DNA of 64,000 nt from assembly GCA_001604585.1 (NCBI GenBank), contig LVBW01000030.1, positions 62,755-126,754 on the forward strand, in the 5' to 3' direction. This document shows, in pieces, positions 55,139-63,854 of the stretch (positions within the stretch are counted from its first letter, which is position 1; each line of letters starts with the position of its first letter). Made by a program: the position numbers and the translations under genes. Origin of the DNA: Puniceicoccales bacterium Verruco_02 (GTDB taxonomy: Bacteria; Verrucomicrobiota; Verrucomicrobiia; Opitutales; Oceanipulchritudinaceae). The notes under the pieces were generated by a model. It was given only the letters and a program-made list of their open reading frames with translations. It did no database searches and had not been told where the DNA came from.

Positions 55139-55771
55139 TTATGGAGCTTTGACGCGCAAACCGTCTAAGAATATGTCCAGCGCTTTGCCGTAATCTTTGA
55201 GCGGTGGCTCGTCGCCGGTGAGTACATGCCTTGTCGTCAACGATATCATTCCGTAACAGAAGCAGAGCAGGGCGTTTGCCGCAGTTTCGACGCAAACATC
55301 CTTGCGCATCTTTCCTTCCGCCACCGCCTTGCCTAGATGTGCCATGAACATTTCCCGAATGCAGTCCGCGTTGCGGCATTCCGATTCCACCATCGGGTTA
55401 ATGCGGTCCACGAACTCGCAGTTGTGCAGGAATATGGCATGAATGTCCCGGTTGTGCGGATCGGCCATCATGCCGGAGAGAGAGTCCGCGATGTCGTTGC
55501 GAAGTACGGTCAGAGGATCGTCGCCGACGCTATTATCGATGCTGCTCATCAGTTCCTCTGCGGGAGGCTTTATTAGAACGTGCAACTCGTGAAGCAGCTT
55601 TGCCTTGTTCTCAAAGTGGTGGTAAACTGCTCCCCGGGTGTAGCCCGCCTCGGTGGCGATTTTTTCCAGAGTGGTGCGGGATACCCCGTCCTTGAGAAAC
55701 AGGCGTATGGCGGCGTCGATGATGTTCTCACGCGTCACTTCAGCCTCATCCTTGGATCGTCTGGCCATCAT
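55139..55771 (-). CDS. TetR/AcrR-family repressor of the efflux operon
   Basis: A 210-residue one-component regulator. The N-terminal HTH (about 14-58) contains RENIIDAAIRLFLKDGVSRT and GYTRGAVYHHFENKAKLL, the TetR signature. The C-terminal ~150 residues are the divergent ligand-binding domain of the TtgR/AcrR size class. The start lies 100 bp from the divergent adaptor gene, and dyads between them (TGTTA-ATC-TAACA and an AcrR-like site) make local autoregulation and drug-inducible control of the pump likely. Confidence 0.88.
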   Translation of the reverse strand: MMARRSKDEAEVTRENIIDAAIRLFLKDGVSRTTLEKIATEAGYTRGAVYHHFENKAKLLHELHVLIKPPAEELMSSIDNSVGDDPLTVLRNDIADSLSGMMADPHNRDIHAIFLHNCEFVDRINPMVESECRNADCIREMFMAHLGKAVAEGKMRKDVCVETAANALLCFCYGMISLTTRHVLTGDEPPLKDYGKALDIFLDGLRVKAP

Positions 55772-55772
55772 A

Positions 55773-55785
55773 TGTTAATCTAACA
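55773..55785. promoter_or_regulatory. Candidate TetR operator
   Basis: TGTTA-ATC-TAACA is a perfect 5-bp dyad immediately upstream of the tetR start codon, a common position for autoregulatory TetR sites. Confidence 0.45.
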
Positions 55786-55814
55786 GATATTTTCGGGAAA
55801 CAACAGAAAGCTGC

Positions 55815-55842
55815 TTGACTCCAATTAAGTCAGAGTGCATAC
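55815..55842 (+). promoter_or_regulatory. Weak promoter candidate for the RND operon
   Basis: TTGACT (55815-55820) resembles a sigma-70 -35 box, with GCATAC (55837-55842) 16 bases on as a poor -10. The -35 box also forms one arm of a TGACT/AGTCA dyad (55816-55832). Confidence 0.3.
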
Positions 55843-55851
55843 GTCCGTCAA

Positions 55852-55870
55852 TACATACATGAATGTATCT
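55852..55870. promoter_or_regulatory. AcrR-like operator directly before the adaptor gene
   Basis: TACATACATGAATGTATCT contains the perfect dyad ATACAT-GA-ATGTAT (55855-55868). It looks like the E. coli AcrR operator half-sites TACATACAT and ATGTATGTA with a shorter centre. It ends at the base before the chosen ATG at 55871, so a bound repressor or an RNA stem would also cover the ribosome-binding position. Confidence 0.5.
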
Positions 55871-57013
55871 ATGAAAAAAAGTAACTTTATATGGGTGATT
55901 CTGCTTGCGGCCGCTGTTTCGGCCCTTGCCGGATGTGACAAAGCTACGGCCGCGTCGGCAAACGGGAACGGTGCCGCTGCGCGTGTTCCTGAGGTCGAGG
56001 TGGTGCAGGTGAAGTTGGAGGAGCGTCTTTGGACGCAGACCTATCCTGCACGCGTCGAAGGCTCGCGCAAGGTGCAGGTGCGCCCTCGCGTGTCCGGCAT
56101 CATCGTGAAGCGTTCGTACGCCGAAGGAGCGCTGGTCAAGGAAGGCGATGAGCTGTTCCTAATCGACCCGGTGCCCTACCGACTGGCTGCCGACAAGGCC
56201 AGGGCCGATCTTGCCCGCGCCGATGCACAGCTCGCCCAGGCCGAGCGCGACTGGAAGCGCGTGGAGAAGCTCTTTGCAAGTGGCTCTGTCAGCGAAAAGC
56301 AGCGCGACGACGCCCTCTCTGCCCGCGACATTGCAAAGGCAAACCGTGGCATAGCGCAGAGCGCACTGGAGCAGGCCGAGCTGAATCTTGGCTACACGAG
56401 CGTTACAAGTCCGGTGAGCGGCGTGACCTCGATGGAAGTTTTTAATGAAGGTAGTCTTGTATCTTCCGCAGACATCCTTACAACTGTTACCCAACAGGAC
56501 CCGATCCATGTAAAGTTTTCCCTGCCCGAGGGCGATCCGGCTTATCAGCAGCTGTTCGCGAATGGTTTCCGCCACAAGGAGGGGTCCAAGGCGTTAACAC
56601 TTTTCACGCGCAGCGGCGACAAGTACGGTCGCTCCGGGCAGGTCAACTTCCTTGAAACAGGAGTTGACCCCGCCACAGCGTCTGTCCGCCTGAGGGCGGA
56701 ATTCGACAATCCCGATGCGCAGCTATTGGACGGGCAGTTCGCCCGCGTGGCCTTTGAAGATCTGAAGCTGACCCTCTCGGCCCTGATTCCAGAGGCAGCC
56801 GTAATCATGAGTCCCCACGGACCGCTCGTGTACGTCGTTGGCGAGAATGGCACAGTACAGGTGCGTCCCGTGAGGCTCGGCCCCGTTCTCGAAGAAGGGC
56901 AGCTTGTCACGGGCGGCCTTGCCGATGGCGACCGCGTCATCATCACCTCGCTCATCCGCCTCAAGCCCGGAGCGCCCGTCAGCGCGAGGGTCAAGGGCGA
57001 GGCGACGCATTAG
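55871..57013 (+). CDS. acrA: RND efflux periplasmic adaptor (AcrA/MexA type)
   Basis: A 380-residue membrane fusion protein, lipidated at the lipobox of VSALAGCDK. The lipoyl/barrel halves flank an alpha-hairpin (about 85-175; RADLARADAQLAQAERDWKR). VQVRPRVSGIIVKRSYAEG and LGYTSVTSPVSGV are the split lipoyl motif. It links the inner-membrane pump to the outer-membrane channel. The ATG at 55871 starts the signal (KKSNFIWVILLAAAV); in-frame starts at 55835 and 55859 would fall upstream of or within the operator-like site. It is first in a three-gene adaptor-pump-channel operon, 33 bp before the pump gene. Confidence 0.92.
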   Translation: MKKSNFIWVILLAAAVSALAGCDKATAASANGNGAAARVPEVEVVQVKLEERLWTQTYPARVEGSRKVQVRPRVSGIIVKRSYAEGALVKEGDELFLIDPVPYRLAADKARADLARADAQLAQAERDWKRVEKLFASGSVSEKQRDDALSARDIAKANRGIAQSALEQAELNLGYTSVTSPVSGVTSMEVFNEGSLVSSADILTTVTQQDPIHVKFSLPEGDPAYQQLFANGFRHKEGSKALTLFTRSGDKYGRSGQVNFLETGVDPATASVRLRAEFDNPDAQLLDGQFARVAFEDLKLTLSALIPEAAVIMSPHGPLVYVVGENGTVQVRPVRLGPVLEEGQLVTGGLADGDRVIITSLIRLKPGAPVSARVKGEATH

Positions 57014-57046
57014 GCCTTGGAGGCAGGGTAACACAGGAGCTAAACC

Positions 57047-60000
57047 ATGTTTTCCAAATTCTTCATCAACAGACCGGTGTTCGCATCGGTCATGTCCATC
57101 GTGATAGTCCTATTCGGGCTTATCTCGATGATGTCCCTGCCCGTGGCCCAGTACCCGGAGATTCTACCCCCGGAAGTGAACGTTTCGGCCATGTATCCCG
57201 GTGCCAGTGCTGAGGTCATCGCCACGACTGTAGCCTCTCCGCTGGAGCAGAAAATCAACGGTGTGGACGGCATGTTGTACATGACCACCACGGCCACCGA
57301 CGCAGGCACAATGTCGATCAGCATCGCCTTTGCCGTGGGCACAGACCCGGACCAGAACACTATCAACGTCAATAACCGCGTGCAGACGGCCCTTTCGCAG
57401 CTTCCCAGCGAAGTGCGCAATCTGGGCGTTACCGTGACAAAGCGTTCCTCGTCCATCATGGGCGTAGGTGCCATTTATTCGCCAAGCGGGGAATACGACA
57501 CGACCTATCTGTCCAACTACGCGATATTGAACGTCATCGACGAACTCAAGCGCGTGCCCGGCGTTGGCGATGCGAGTGTTTTCGGCAACTCCGAGTATGC
57601 AATCCGCGTCTGGCTCTCGCCCGACAAGCTTCTCGAATACAACCTTTCCACGACCGACATAGCGGCCGCCATTCGCGAGCAGAACTCGCAGTTCGCCGCC
57701 GGTAGCATCGGTGCAGAGCCTTCCTACGAGGACAACGCCTTCACCTACACGGTGACAACCAAGGGGCGCCTTGTAAGTCCCAAGGAATTTGGCGACATCA
57801 TCTTGCGCAGTAACAGCGAGGGGGCCGTGCTTCGCCTCTCCGATGTTGCCCGCATCGAGCTTGGTGCGCACGGCTACGGCATAGCGGGTACTCTGGACGG
57901 CCAGCCAGCGGCAAACATAGGAATATACTTGCAGCCCGGAGCCAACGCCGTTGCCACATCCAAGGCCGTTCACAAGAAAGTTGCCGAGTTGGAAAAGACC
58001 TTCCCTGCCGGTGTTGCCTTCAAAATGGCCTTCGACACGACCAAGTTCGTCAACGTGGCCATCGAAGAGGTGATACACACCTTTATCGAAGCCATCATAC
58101 TGGTGCTTCTAGTGGTGTTTATCTTCCTTCAGCACGTGCGCGCCACCATCATCCCGATGATTGCCGTGCCCGTGTCGATCATCGGCACCTTTGCCGGCAT
58201 GGCCATGTTGGGCTTCACGATCAACATGATGACCCTCTTCGGCCTCATCCTGGCCATCGGCATCGTGGTTGACGACGCCATCGTGGTGCTGGAAAACACC
58301 GAGCGCCTCATGCGCACAAAGGGCCTCAACTCCAAGGATGCGGCCATAGAGTCGATGAAAGAGGTGACGGCTCCCGTCGTGGCCATCGTGCTAGTTCTCT
58401 GCGCGGTGTTCGTGCCGGTGGCCTTCATCGAGGGCTTGTCCGGCAAGATGTATCAGCAGTTTGCCATCACAATTGCCATCTCGGTAGTCATATCCGGTTT
58501 TGTGGCACTGACCCTTACGCCTGCTCTTTGCGCAATAATGCTCAAGGACTCCAAGCACGAGAAGGAGCCTGTCTTGCCCCTGCGCGTATTCAACAGCTTC
58601 TTTGACTGGCTGACGCAGAAATACCTCCACGGGGTGCGCTTCTTCTACAAGCACAGCGTCGCGGGCCTGCTGATATTCGCTGGTTTCATCGCGGCAAGCG
58701 GCTATCTCTGGACGCGCATACCCACGGCGCTCGTCCCTTCAGAGGACCAGGGCTACGTCATCTCGATGCAGTATCTTATGCCCGGAGCCTCGCTCTCGCG
58801 CACCAAGGCAGTCACCGAACCTTTCGCCGAAATGGTGAAGCAGCATCCGGCTGTGGAGAACGTAATAAGCATCGGTGGCCTCGACATTGCGGCCTTTTCT
58901 CAGAGGACAAACGCGGGCGTTGCCTTCGTGCCTCTCAAGGACTGGAAGGAGCGCACTAGCGAGAACCTTCAGGCCGCAAGCGTGGCAAACCAGATAATGG
59001 GCATGGGCATGGGAGCCTTCCCCGACGCGCTGATATTCGCCGTCAACGCGCCGCCGATTTCCGGCCTAAGCACGACGGGCGGCTTTTCCGGCTTTATTCA
59101 GAGCCGCGGCGACGCCACACCGGCTCAGATTGCGGACATGACCAACCTCTTCCTGGCCGAAGCTGGCAAGAGGCCCGAACTGGCGAGCCTTCGCACTTCC
59201 TTCAGCGCGATGACTCCTCGCTACGAGATAAAGGTGGACCGCGAGAGGGCGCGTGCGGCGGGCGTGCAAATAGACGCCATCTTTGCGACAATGGCCAGCA
59301 CCTTCGGCCAGAACTACGTGAACGACTTCACTATGTTCGGGCGCAATTACAAGGTGGACGTGCAGGCGGAGTCCTCGTTCCGTAACTCGCCCGAAGACCT
59401 GCGCAACGTGTTCGTGCGCTCGAACAGCGGCGATCTGGTGTCCCTTTACGGACTGGTCGAGTTTGAGCGCACCGTGGGCGCTGACGTGCAGCAGCGTTTC
59501 AACCTGTTCAATGCCGCCCCCTTCGACGGTCAGCCAGCACCCGGATACAGCTCCGGTCAGGCACTGGCCGCAATCGAGGAAGTGGCCGCCCAGGTGTTGC
59601 CCGCCGATTACAGCGTGGCATGGACAGGCTCCGCCTATCAGGAAAAGGCCACCGGCAACACAGCCGTCATCGTGTTCGCCTTCGGCATCCTGATGGTGTT
59701 CCTCATCCTTGCCGCCCAGTATGAACGCTGGAGCCTGCCCTTCGCGGTCATTACGGCCATTCCCTTTGCCGCATTCGGCGCAGTGCTGCTCGTGTTTATG
59801 CGAGGCATGGAGAACGATATCTACTTTCAGATAAGTCTCTTGGTGCTTATTGGTCTATCGGCCAAGAACGCCATTCTGATTGTGGAGTTTGCCGTGCAGC
59901 TACGCGAAACGGGCATGACCCGGCGCGAGGCCGCTCTGGAGGCCGCACGCCTGCGCTTCCGCCCGATTGTGATGACATCGCTTGCCTTCATTCTGGGCTG

Positions 60001-60205
60001 CTTGCCGCTGGCGCTCAGCACCGGCGCAGGTGCCGCCAGTCGCCAGAGCATCGGAACCGGTGTTGTCGGCGGGATGTTGGCAGCTACATTTATCGCGACG
60101 CTCTTTGTGCCCATGTTCTACCGAGTCATAGACAGGCTCGGCTATCGCAACCCCGATGCGCTCACGACCAAGCCTCTTACGGAAGGGGATGACGACAATG
60201 CGTAG
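57047..60205 (+). CDS. acrB: RND multidrug efflux pump, inner-membrane transporter (AcrB/MexB, HAE1)
   Basis: A 1052-residue proton-driven transporter, the normal HAE1 size. The N-terminus FSKFFINRPVFASVMSIVI and the SLPVAQYPEILPPEV motif are typical. Proton-relay aspartates are in GIVVDDAIVVLEN (TM4), and the lysine of TM10 is in GLSAKNAILIVEFA. Two large periplasmic loops bind hydrophobic drugs, detergents and bile-type compounds. It functions as a trimer with the adaptor and channel encoded next to it. The stop overlaps the start of the channel gene. Confidence 0.95.
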   Translation: MFSKFFINRPVFASVMSIVIVLFGLISMMSLPVAQYPEILPPEVNVSAMYPGASAEVIATTVASPLEQKINGVDGMLYMTTTATDAGTMSISIAFAVGTDPDQNTINVNNRVQTALSQLPSEVRNLGVTVTKRSSSIMGVGAIYSPSGEYDTTYLSNYAILNVIDELKRVPGVGDASVFGNSEYAIRVWLSPDKLLEYNLSTTDIAAAIREQNSQFAAGSIGAEPSYEDNAFTYTVTTKGRLVSPKEFGDIILRSNSEGAVLRLSDVARIELGAHGYGIAGTLDGQPAANIGIYLQPGANAVATSKAVHKKVAELEKTFPAGVAFKMAFDTTKFVNVAIEEVIHTFIEAIILVLLVVFIFLQHVRATIIPMIAVPVSIIGTFAGMAMLGFTINMMTLFGLILAIGIVVDDAIVVLENTERLMRTKGLNSKDAAIESMKEVTAPVVAIVLVLCAVFVPVAFIEGLSGKMYQQFAITIAISVVISGFVALTLTPALCAIMLKDSKHEKEPVLPLRVFNSFFDWLTQKYLHGVRFFYKHSVAGLLIFAGFIAASGYLWTRIPTALVPSEDQGYVISMQYLMPGASLSRTKAVTEPFAEMVKQHPAVENVISIGGLDIAAFSQRTNAGVAFVPLKDWKERTSENLQAASVANQIMGMGMGAFPDALIFAVNAPPISGLSTTGGFSGFIQSRGDATPAQIADMTNLFLAEAGKRPELASLRTSFSAMTPRYEIKVDRERARAAGVQIDAIFATMASTFGQNYVNDFTMFGRNYKVDVQAESSFRNSPEDLRNVFVRSNSGDLVSLYGLVEFERTVGADVQQRFNLFNAAPFDGQPAPGYSSGQALAAIEEVAAQVLPADYSVAWTGSAYQEKATGNTAVIVFAFGILMVFLILAAQYERWSLPFAVITAIPFAAFGAVLLVFMRGMENDIYFQISLLVLIGLSAKNAILIVEFAVQLRETGMTRREAALEAARLRFRPIVMTSLAFILGCLPLALSTGAGAASRQSIGTGVVGGMLAATFIATLFVPMFYRVIDRLGYRNPDALTTKPLTEGDDDNA

Positions 60206-61607
60206 GATGATTCTTCCATTTGCCGGAGCCTTGCTGGCCCTCTCGGGTTGCAACATGGCACCAAAGTATGAACGCCCTGCCGAGGCTTTGCCCGGCAGTT
60301 TGGGTGCGCAGGCAGCGCCAGCGCAGGACCTGCAAAGCTGGTGGGAACTGTTTGGCGACGCACGCCTGAACGCCCTTGTAGAACGCTCCATGGCGGAAAA
60401 CACAAGTGTGCTAAGTGCCGCAGCCCGCGTGCGGCAGGCCCGCGCCGCCCTCGGCATGAGCAATGCAGACAAGTGGCCCGGCCTTACTGGCAGCGGCGCT
60501 GCCCAGCGCAAGGAGACGCCTCAGTTCCAGCTCCAGCCCGGGGCCACGGACCCGGCCAACGCCTTTTCGCTCAGCGCCATGCTAAGCTATGAGGTGGACC
60601 TGTTCGGACGCGTTGCCAACGCCTCCGCAGCGGCCCGCGACGACCTTGCCGCCAGCAGCTACGCGGTGGAAAGCGTCCGCGCCTCCATAGCGGCCGAGAC
60701 CGTTGTCACCTACTACAATCTCGTTGCGGCTCGCGAACAGCTCCACATCACTCAGCGCAGTGTGGAAACACGGCGCAATACGCTCAAGATCCAGCAGGAC
60801 CGCTACGCGGCCGGATACGGCAGCGAGGCGGAGCGTCTTCAGGCCGAGGCCGAACTGGCCAACGCCGAAGTCACCATCCCCGACCTTCTCCAGAGAGTGG
60901 AGTCGCTCAAGAGCGCCCTGCGCATCCTGACCGGAGCCACTCCTGAAGAGATTTGGACCGCTGCCGACATAGCGGATACGCCCGCCGTTTTGCCTCAGCC
61001 TCCGGCTGTGTCGCTTGCCGTTCTGCCAGCGTCACTACTGGAGCGAAGGCCCGACGTTGCGGCGGCAGAGGCCCAGTACAGGGCCTCCGTGGCCCGCATA
61101 GGCGTTGCGAAGGCCCAGCGTTGGCCGACTCTATCGCTCGGTGCGGTGCTTGGATCTTCCGACAACGAGATAGGAGACCTCTTCAGCGCCGCTTCGCGCA
61201 CCTGGACTCTTTCCGGCTCTCTTAGCGGCCCGATATACGACTTTGGCCGCAGTGCCGGGCGCATCGAGTCCGCCGAGGCTGCTGCGGAGATAGCGGAGCT
61301 TAACTACATCGCCGTTGTGCGCAGTGCTTTCAAAGAGCTGCGCGACGCGCAGACCTCCGCCGAATTGTCCGCCCAGAGCGTGGAGGCCCGCATCCAGCAG
61401 GCCGCCGCCTGGGATCGCTATCTGGCCATTTCCACAGAGCGTTACAAGACGGGCTATGCGGACCCATTGGAGCTTCTCGATGCGGAGCGTGGACAGATGG
61501 CAGCGCATCTGGCACTTGTAAACGCAAGGCTGAACCGGGTTGTCGCAGCGGCCAACCTGTGCAAGGCTCTGGGTGGCGGCTGGACACCGGGAGCGGACAA
61601 AAAGTAA
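60198..61607 (+). CDS. oprM: Outer-membrane efflux channel, NodT/OprM family
   Basis: A 469-residue lipoprotein channel. The lipobox is ALSGCNMAPKYERP, and two outer-membrane factor repeats follow (about 35-240 and 250-455), with the conserved SYEVDLFGRV and IYDFGRSAGRIESAE motifs. It forms the trimeric exit duct of the RND pump. The ATG at 60198 overlaps the pump stop and follows GGAAGGGG at 60181-60188 with good spacing; an ATG at 60189 is an alternative. Tandem hairpins follow the stop. Confidence 0.92.
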   Translation: MRRMILPFAGALLALSGCNMAPKYERPAEALPGSLGAQAAPAQDLQSWWELFGDARLNALVERSMAENTSVLSAAARVRQARAALGMSNADKWPGLTGSGAAQRKETPQFQLQPGATDPANAFSLSAMLSYEVDLFGRVANASAAARDDLAASSYAVESVRASIAAETVVTYYNLVAAREQLHITQRSVETRRNTLKIQQDRYAAGYGSEAERLQAEAELANAEVTIPDLLQRVESLKSALRILTGATPEEIWTAADIADTPAVLPQPPAVSLAVLPASLLERRPDVAAAEAQYRASVARIGVAKAQRWPTLSLGAVLGSSDNEIGDLFSAASRTWTLSGSLSGPIYDFGRSAGRIESAEAAAEIAELNYIAVVRSAFKELRDAQTSAELSAQSVEARIQQAAAWDRYLAISTERYKTGYADPLELLDAERGQMAAHLALVNARLNRVVAAANLCKALGGGWTPGADKK

Positions 61608-61623
61608 TGATTTACAGACAGGG

Positions 61624-61690
61624 TTCAAACGTTTGGGAGAGTGTTTGAATCTAGAGTGTCTGCGGGGCAGGTTTGGGAGAGCCTGCCCCG
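61624..61690 (+). terminator. Tandem hairpins with the same loop after oprM
   Basis: Hairpin 1 is TTCAAAC/GTTTGAA (61624-61649), and hairpin 2 is CGGGGCAGG/CCTGCCCCG (61663-61690). The stems differ completely, but both loops contain TTTGGGAGAG. Hairpin 2 is strong and most likely terminates the efflux operon, although the T-run is weak (ATTCATG). The shared loop suggests an additional RNA-binding role. Confidence 0.65.
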
Positions 61691-61756
61691 ATTCATGTAC
61701 GGATTCCGGCACCAAAGGGATTATCTTTTCCACCAGCTTTTGGCCTGACTGCGGAT

Positions 61757-61785
61757 AGTCGGACCACTTGAAAAGTTAGAGCGGC
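61757..61785 (+). repeat. Left terminal inverted repeat of the IS3 element
   Basis: The outer end AGTCGGACCACTTG matches the right end except at four positions over 29 bases. Confidence 0.8.
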
Positions 61786-61809
61786 TGGGCCAAAAGAAAG
61801 GCACAGCCC

Positions 61810-62076
61810 ATGAAACGGACAAGACACAGCGTATCGGAAATCATGCGAATCCTGCGACAGGCCGAAGGCGGCAAAGCGGTCGCGGACATCTGCAAGGATA
61901 CCAACATCAGCGAGCAGACGCTCTACCGCTGGAAGCGCAAATACGGCGGGATGGACGTCTCGGACGCCCAGCGGCTCAAGCAGCTGGAGGAGGAAAATCG
62001 ACGCCTGAAGAACCTCGTGGCCGATCAGGCCCTGCACATCGAGGTGCTCAAGGAGGTGAACGCAAAAAAATGGTGA
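61810..62076 (+). CDS. IS3 transposase OrfA (HTH protein)
   Basis: An 88-residue DNA-binding protein with the HTH_8/transposase-8 fold (SEIMRILRQAEGGKAVADIC, NISEQTLYRWKRKYGG) and a C-terminal leucine-zipper-like helix (LKQLEEENRRLKNLV). It recognises the IS ends. An in-phase A AAA AAA heptamer near its stop permits -1 frameshifting into orfB to make the OrfAB transposase. Confidence 0.93.
   Translation: MKRTRHSVSEIMRILRQAEGGKAVADICKDTNISEQTLYRWKRKYGGMDVSDAQRLKQLEEENRRLKNLVADQALHIEVLKEVNAKKW
62064..62070 (+). promoter_or_regulatory. Slippery heptamer for -1 ribosomal frameshift
   Basis: A AAA AAA sits in the zero-frame phase of orfA, two codons before its stop, and the orfB frame is -1 relative to orfA. 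This is the normal IS3 arrangement. The orfB ATG overlaps the last A. Confidence 0.75.
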
Positions 62077-62975
62077 GCCCGGCGCAGAAGATAAGCGCGG
62101 TGGAACACGTCCTCAAACGGGGCCTGTGTTCGCTGCGGCGGGCGTGCCGCTACCTGCGCCTCTGGCGCTCGGTCTACCACTACGAGCCCAAGGCGCGGCA
62201 AGAGGCCGAAGAGTTGCTTTTGAGGCGCGTGATTGAGCTGTCGCTGGAGCATCCGCGCTACGGCTACCGATTCATCACGGAGCTCTTGCGCCGCGAAGGC
62301 TGGACGGTGAGCCTGCGGAAAGTGCAGAGGCTTCGGCGCAAGGAAGGCCTTGGGGTAAAGCCAGTTGCCAAGAAAGCCCGCCGTCGTGGCGAATCGACGA
62401 CTCCCGCAGTGACCGCGAACCGTCCGAATGCGGTCTGGTGCTGGGACTTCATCTTCGACCGGACCGAGGACGGGCGCACACTGAAGATCCTGAGCCTCGT
62501 GGACGAATACAGCCGCTACTGCATCCGCCTGCGTGTGGAGCCCCGCATGACGAGCTCGACGGTGGTGGAAACGATCCGGGGAGCCGTGGCCGAACACGGG
62601 GCACCGGCGGCAATCCGCAGCGACAATGGAGGCGAGTTCGTGGCCAATGAGATCCGTCAGTGGCTGGAGAAGACCAAAATCGGAACGATCTACATTGAGC
62701 CCGGCAGCCCCTGGCAGAACCCGTGGGTGGAGAGCTTCCACAGCCGTCTGCGCGAGGAATGCCTGAACCGGGAGCTCTTCTACGGGCTGGCCGAGGCTCG
62801 GCTGGTCATCGGCGACTGGCGCGAGCACTACAACAACGACCGTCCGCACAGCGGGATCAACTACAAGTCCCCGGCACAAGTTTACCAACCTCAAGGCCCC
62901 GGCTCCGGTCGGGCTGCGCCCTCCCTGCGCCGGAGCCTTGCCATTCAACCCATTCTCGTTCCAAATATCACCTGA
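62070..62975 (+). CDS. IS3 transposase OrfB (DDE integrase domain)
   Basis: A 301-residue catalytic subunit. The HTH_21 segment (HPRYGYRFITELLRREG) is followed by an rve domain with the catalytic triad: Asp in VWCWDFIFDR, Asp in IRSDNGGEF and Glu in NPWVESFHSRLREECLN. The tail NNDRPHSGINYKSPA is typical of the IS3 family. All key residues are intact, so the element may still be mobile. It is probably made mainly as an OrfAB fusion. Confidence 0.94.
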   Translation: MVSPAQKISAVEHVLKRGLCSLRRACRYLRLWRSVYHYEPKARQEAEELLLRRVIELSLEHPRYGYRFITELLRREGWTVSLRKVQRLRRKEGLGVKPVAKKARRRGESTTPAVTANRPNAVWCWDFIFDRTEDGRTLKILSLVDEYSRYCIRLRVEPRMTSSTVVETIRGAVAEHGAPAAIRSDNGGEFVANEIRQWLEKTKIGTIYIEPGSPWQNPWVESFHSRLREECLNRELFYGLAEARLVIGDWREHYNNDRPHSGINYKSPAQVYQPQGPGSGRAAPSLRRSLAIQPILVPNIT

Positions 62976-62981
62976 ATACCC

Positions 62982-63010
62982 GCCGCACTAACATTGCAGG
63001 TGGTCCGACT
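62982..63010 (-). repeat. Right terminal inverted repeat of the IS3 element
   Basis: The inverse complement starts AGTCGGACCACCTG and matches the left repeat at 25 of 29 bases. It joins directly to a truncated recombinase gene. Confidence 0.8.
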
Positions 63011-63851
63011 GCTGCATCCCGGTCACCGTTGCCTACGTTAGCCATGCCCGCAAGGCGCTGGAGGACTTTGCCGAGGAACTCGGGAGCCGCGCCGTTGCGG
63101 ACTACGATGTCGAGGCAATTCGCGGCCACCTTTACGGGCTCAATTACTCGCCGGTCACGATTCGCCACCGGCGCGGGCACCTGCTCTGCGCCTTCGCCTG
63201 GTGGGCCGAACAGGGCTGGATCGACGCGAACCCCGTGGAGAAAATCAAGCGCCCGAACGTCGTAAGCGGCGAGCCGGGAATCCTGCCCGTCGCCGATATG
63301 GAACGCCTCTTCCGCGCGAACGAAAAGGTGGACCCCGGCATCTGCGGAATCCTCGCCCTCGGAGCGTTTGCCGGGATGCGCACCTCCGCCATCGGGCGGC
63401 TCGATTTCGCGGAACTGGACTTCGGCCAGCGCGGCATCCTGACGCCCGCCTGCAAGACGAAAAAGCGCCGCCGCCAGTGGATCGAGGGCCTGCCGGAAAA
63501 CCTCTGGAAGTGGCTGGAACGCACGCCGCCGGAGATCTTCGCCCTCGACTATTGCATCGCCGCACCGAGGCGTTCAAGCGGGCCGGGCTGCTGATCGAGG
63601 CAGACGACATCGCCTACGAAAACCGCAAGCGCGAGGCGAGGGGAGAGCCGCTCGTCACCTGGCAACCGACGCACCCGCCGAAGAACTGCCTGCGCCACAG
63701 TTTCGCCACCTACCACGTTGCCCTGCACCGAGACCCCGGCAAGACCGCCCTGATCCTCAGCCACCGCAACCAACAGGTGCTTTACCAGCACTACCTAGGG
63801 ATCGCGACGAGCGCCGAGGCAGAGAAATACTTCCAGATTCTGCCGAGGTGA
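63011..63851 (+). pseudogene. Tyrosine recombinase, 5'-truncated and frameshifted
   Basis: Translation from the IS boundary gives a core-binding domain (VTVAYVSHARKALEDFAEEL, NYSPVTIRHRRGHLL, NPVEKIKRP) and the first catalytic part with FAGMRTSAI carrying the first Arg. Near 63550-63575 the reading frame shifts, and the remainder continues in another phase: AFKRAGLLIEADDIAYENRK, LRHSFATYHVALHRDPGKTA (second Arg box) and LSHRNQQVLYQHYLG with the nucleophile Tyr. No start codon or N-terminus lies before the IS end. The gene is therefore inactive as written unless the indel is a sequencing error. Confidence 0.8.
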
Positions 63852-63854
63852 GGG

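Larger units (their letters stand above)
61757..63010 (+). mobile_element. IS3-family insertion sequence, 1254 bp
   Basis: The element has two overlapping ORFs in different phases (orfA, orfB) and 29-bp imperfect terminal inverted repeats, both starting AGTCGGACCAC when read inward. Length, overlapping ORFs with an A7 slippery site and DDE transposase place it in IS3. No 3-bp direct repeat is visible (GAT on the left, GCT on the right), so the flanks may have been rearranged or decayed after insertion. It abuts a tyrosine recombinase gene that lacks its 5' end. Confidence 0.88.

Noticed and set aside
61695..61748. Short frame MYGFRHQRDYLFHQLLA left of the IS as the missing recombinase N-terminus
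   Set aside because: It stops after 17 codons and does not resemble a recombinase N-terminal domain.
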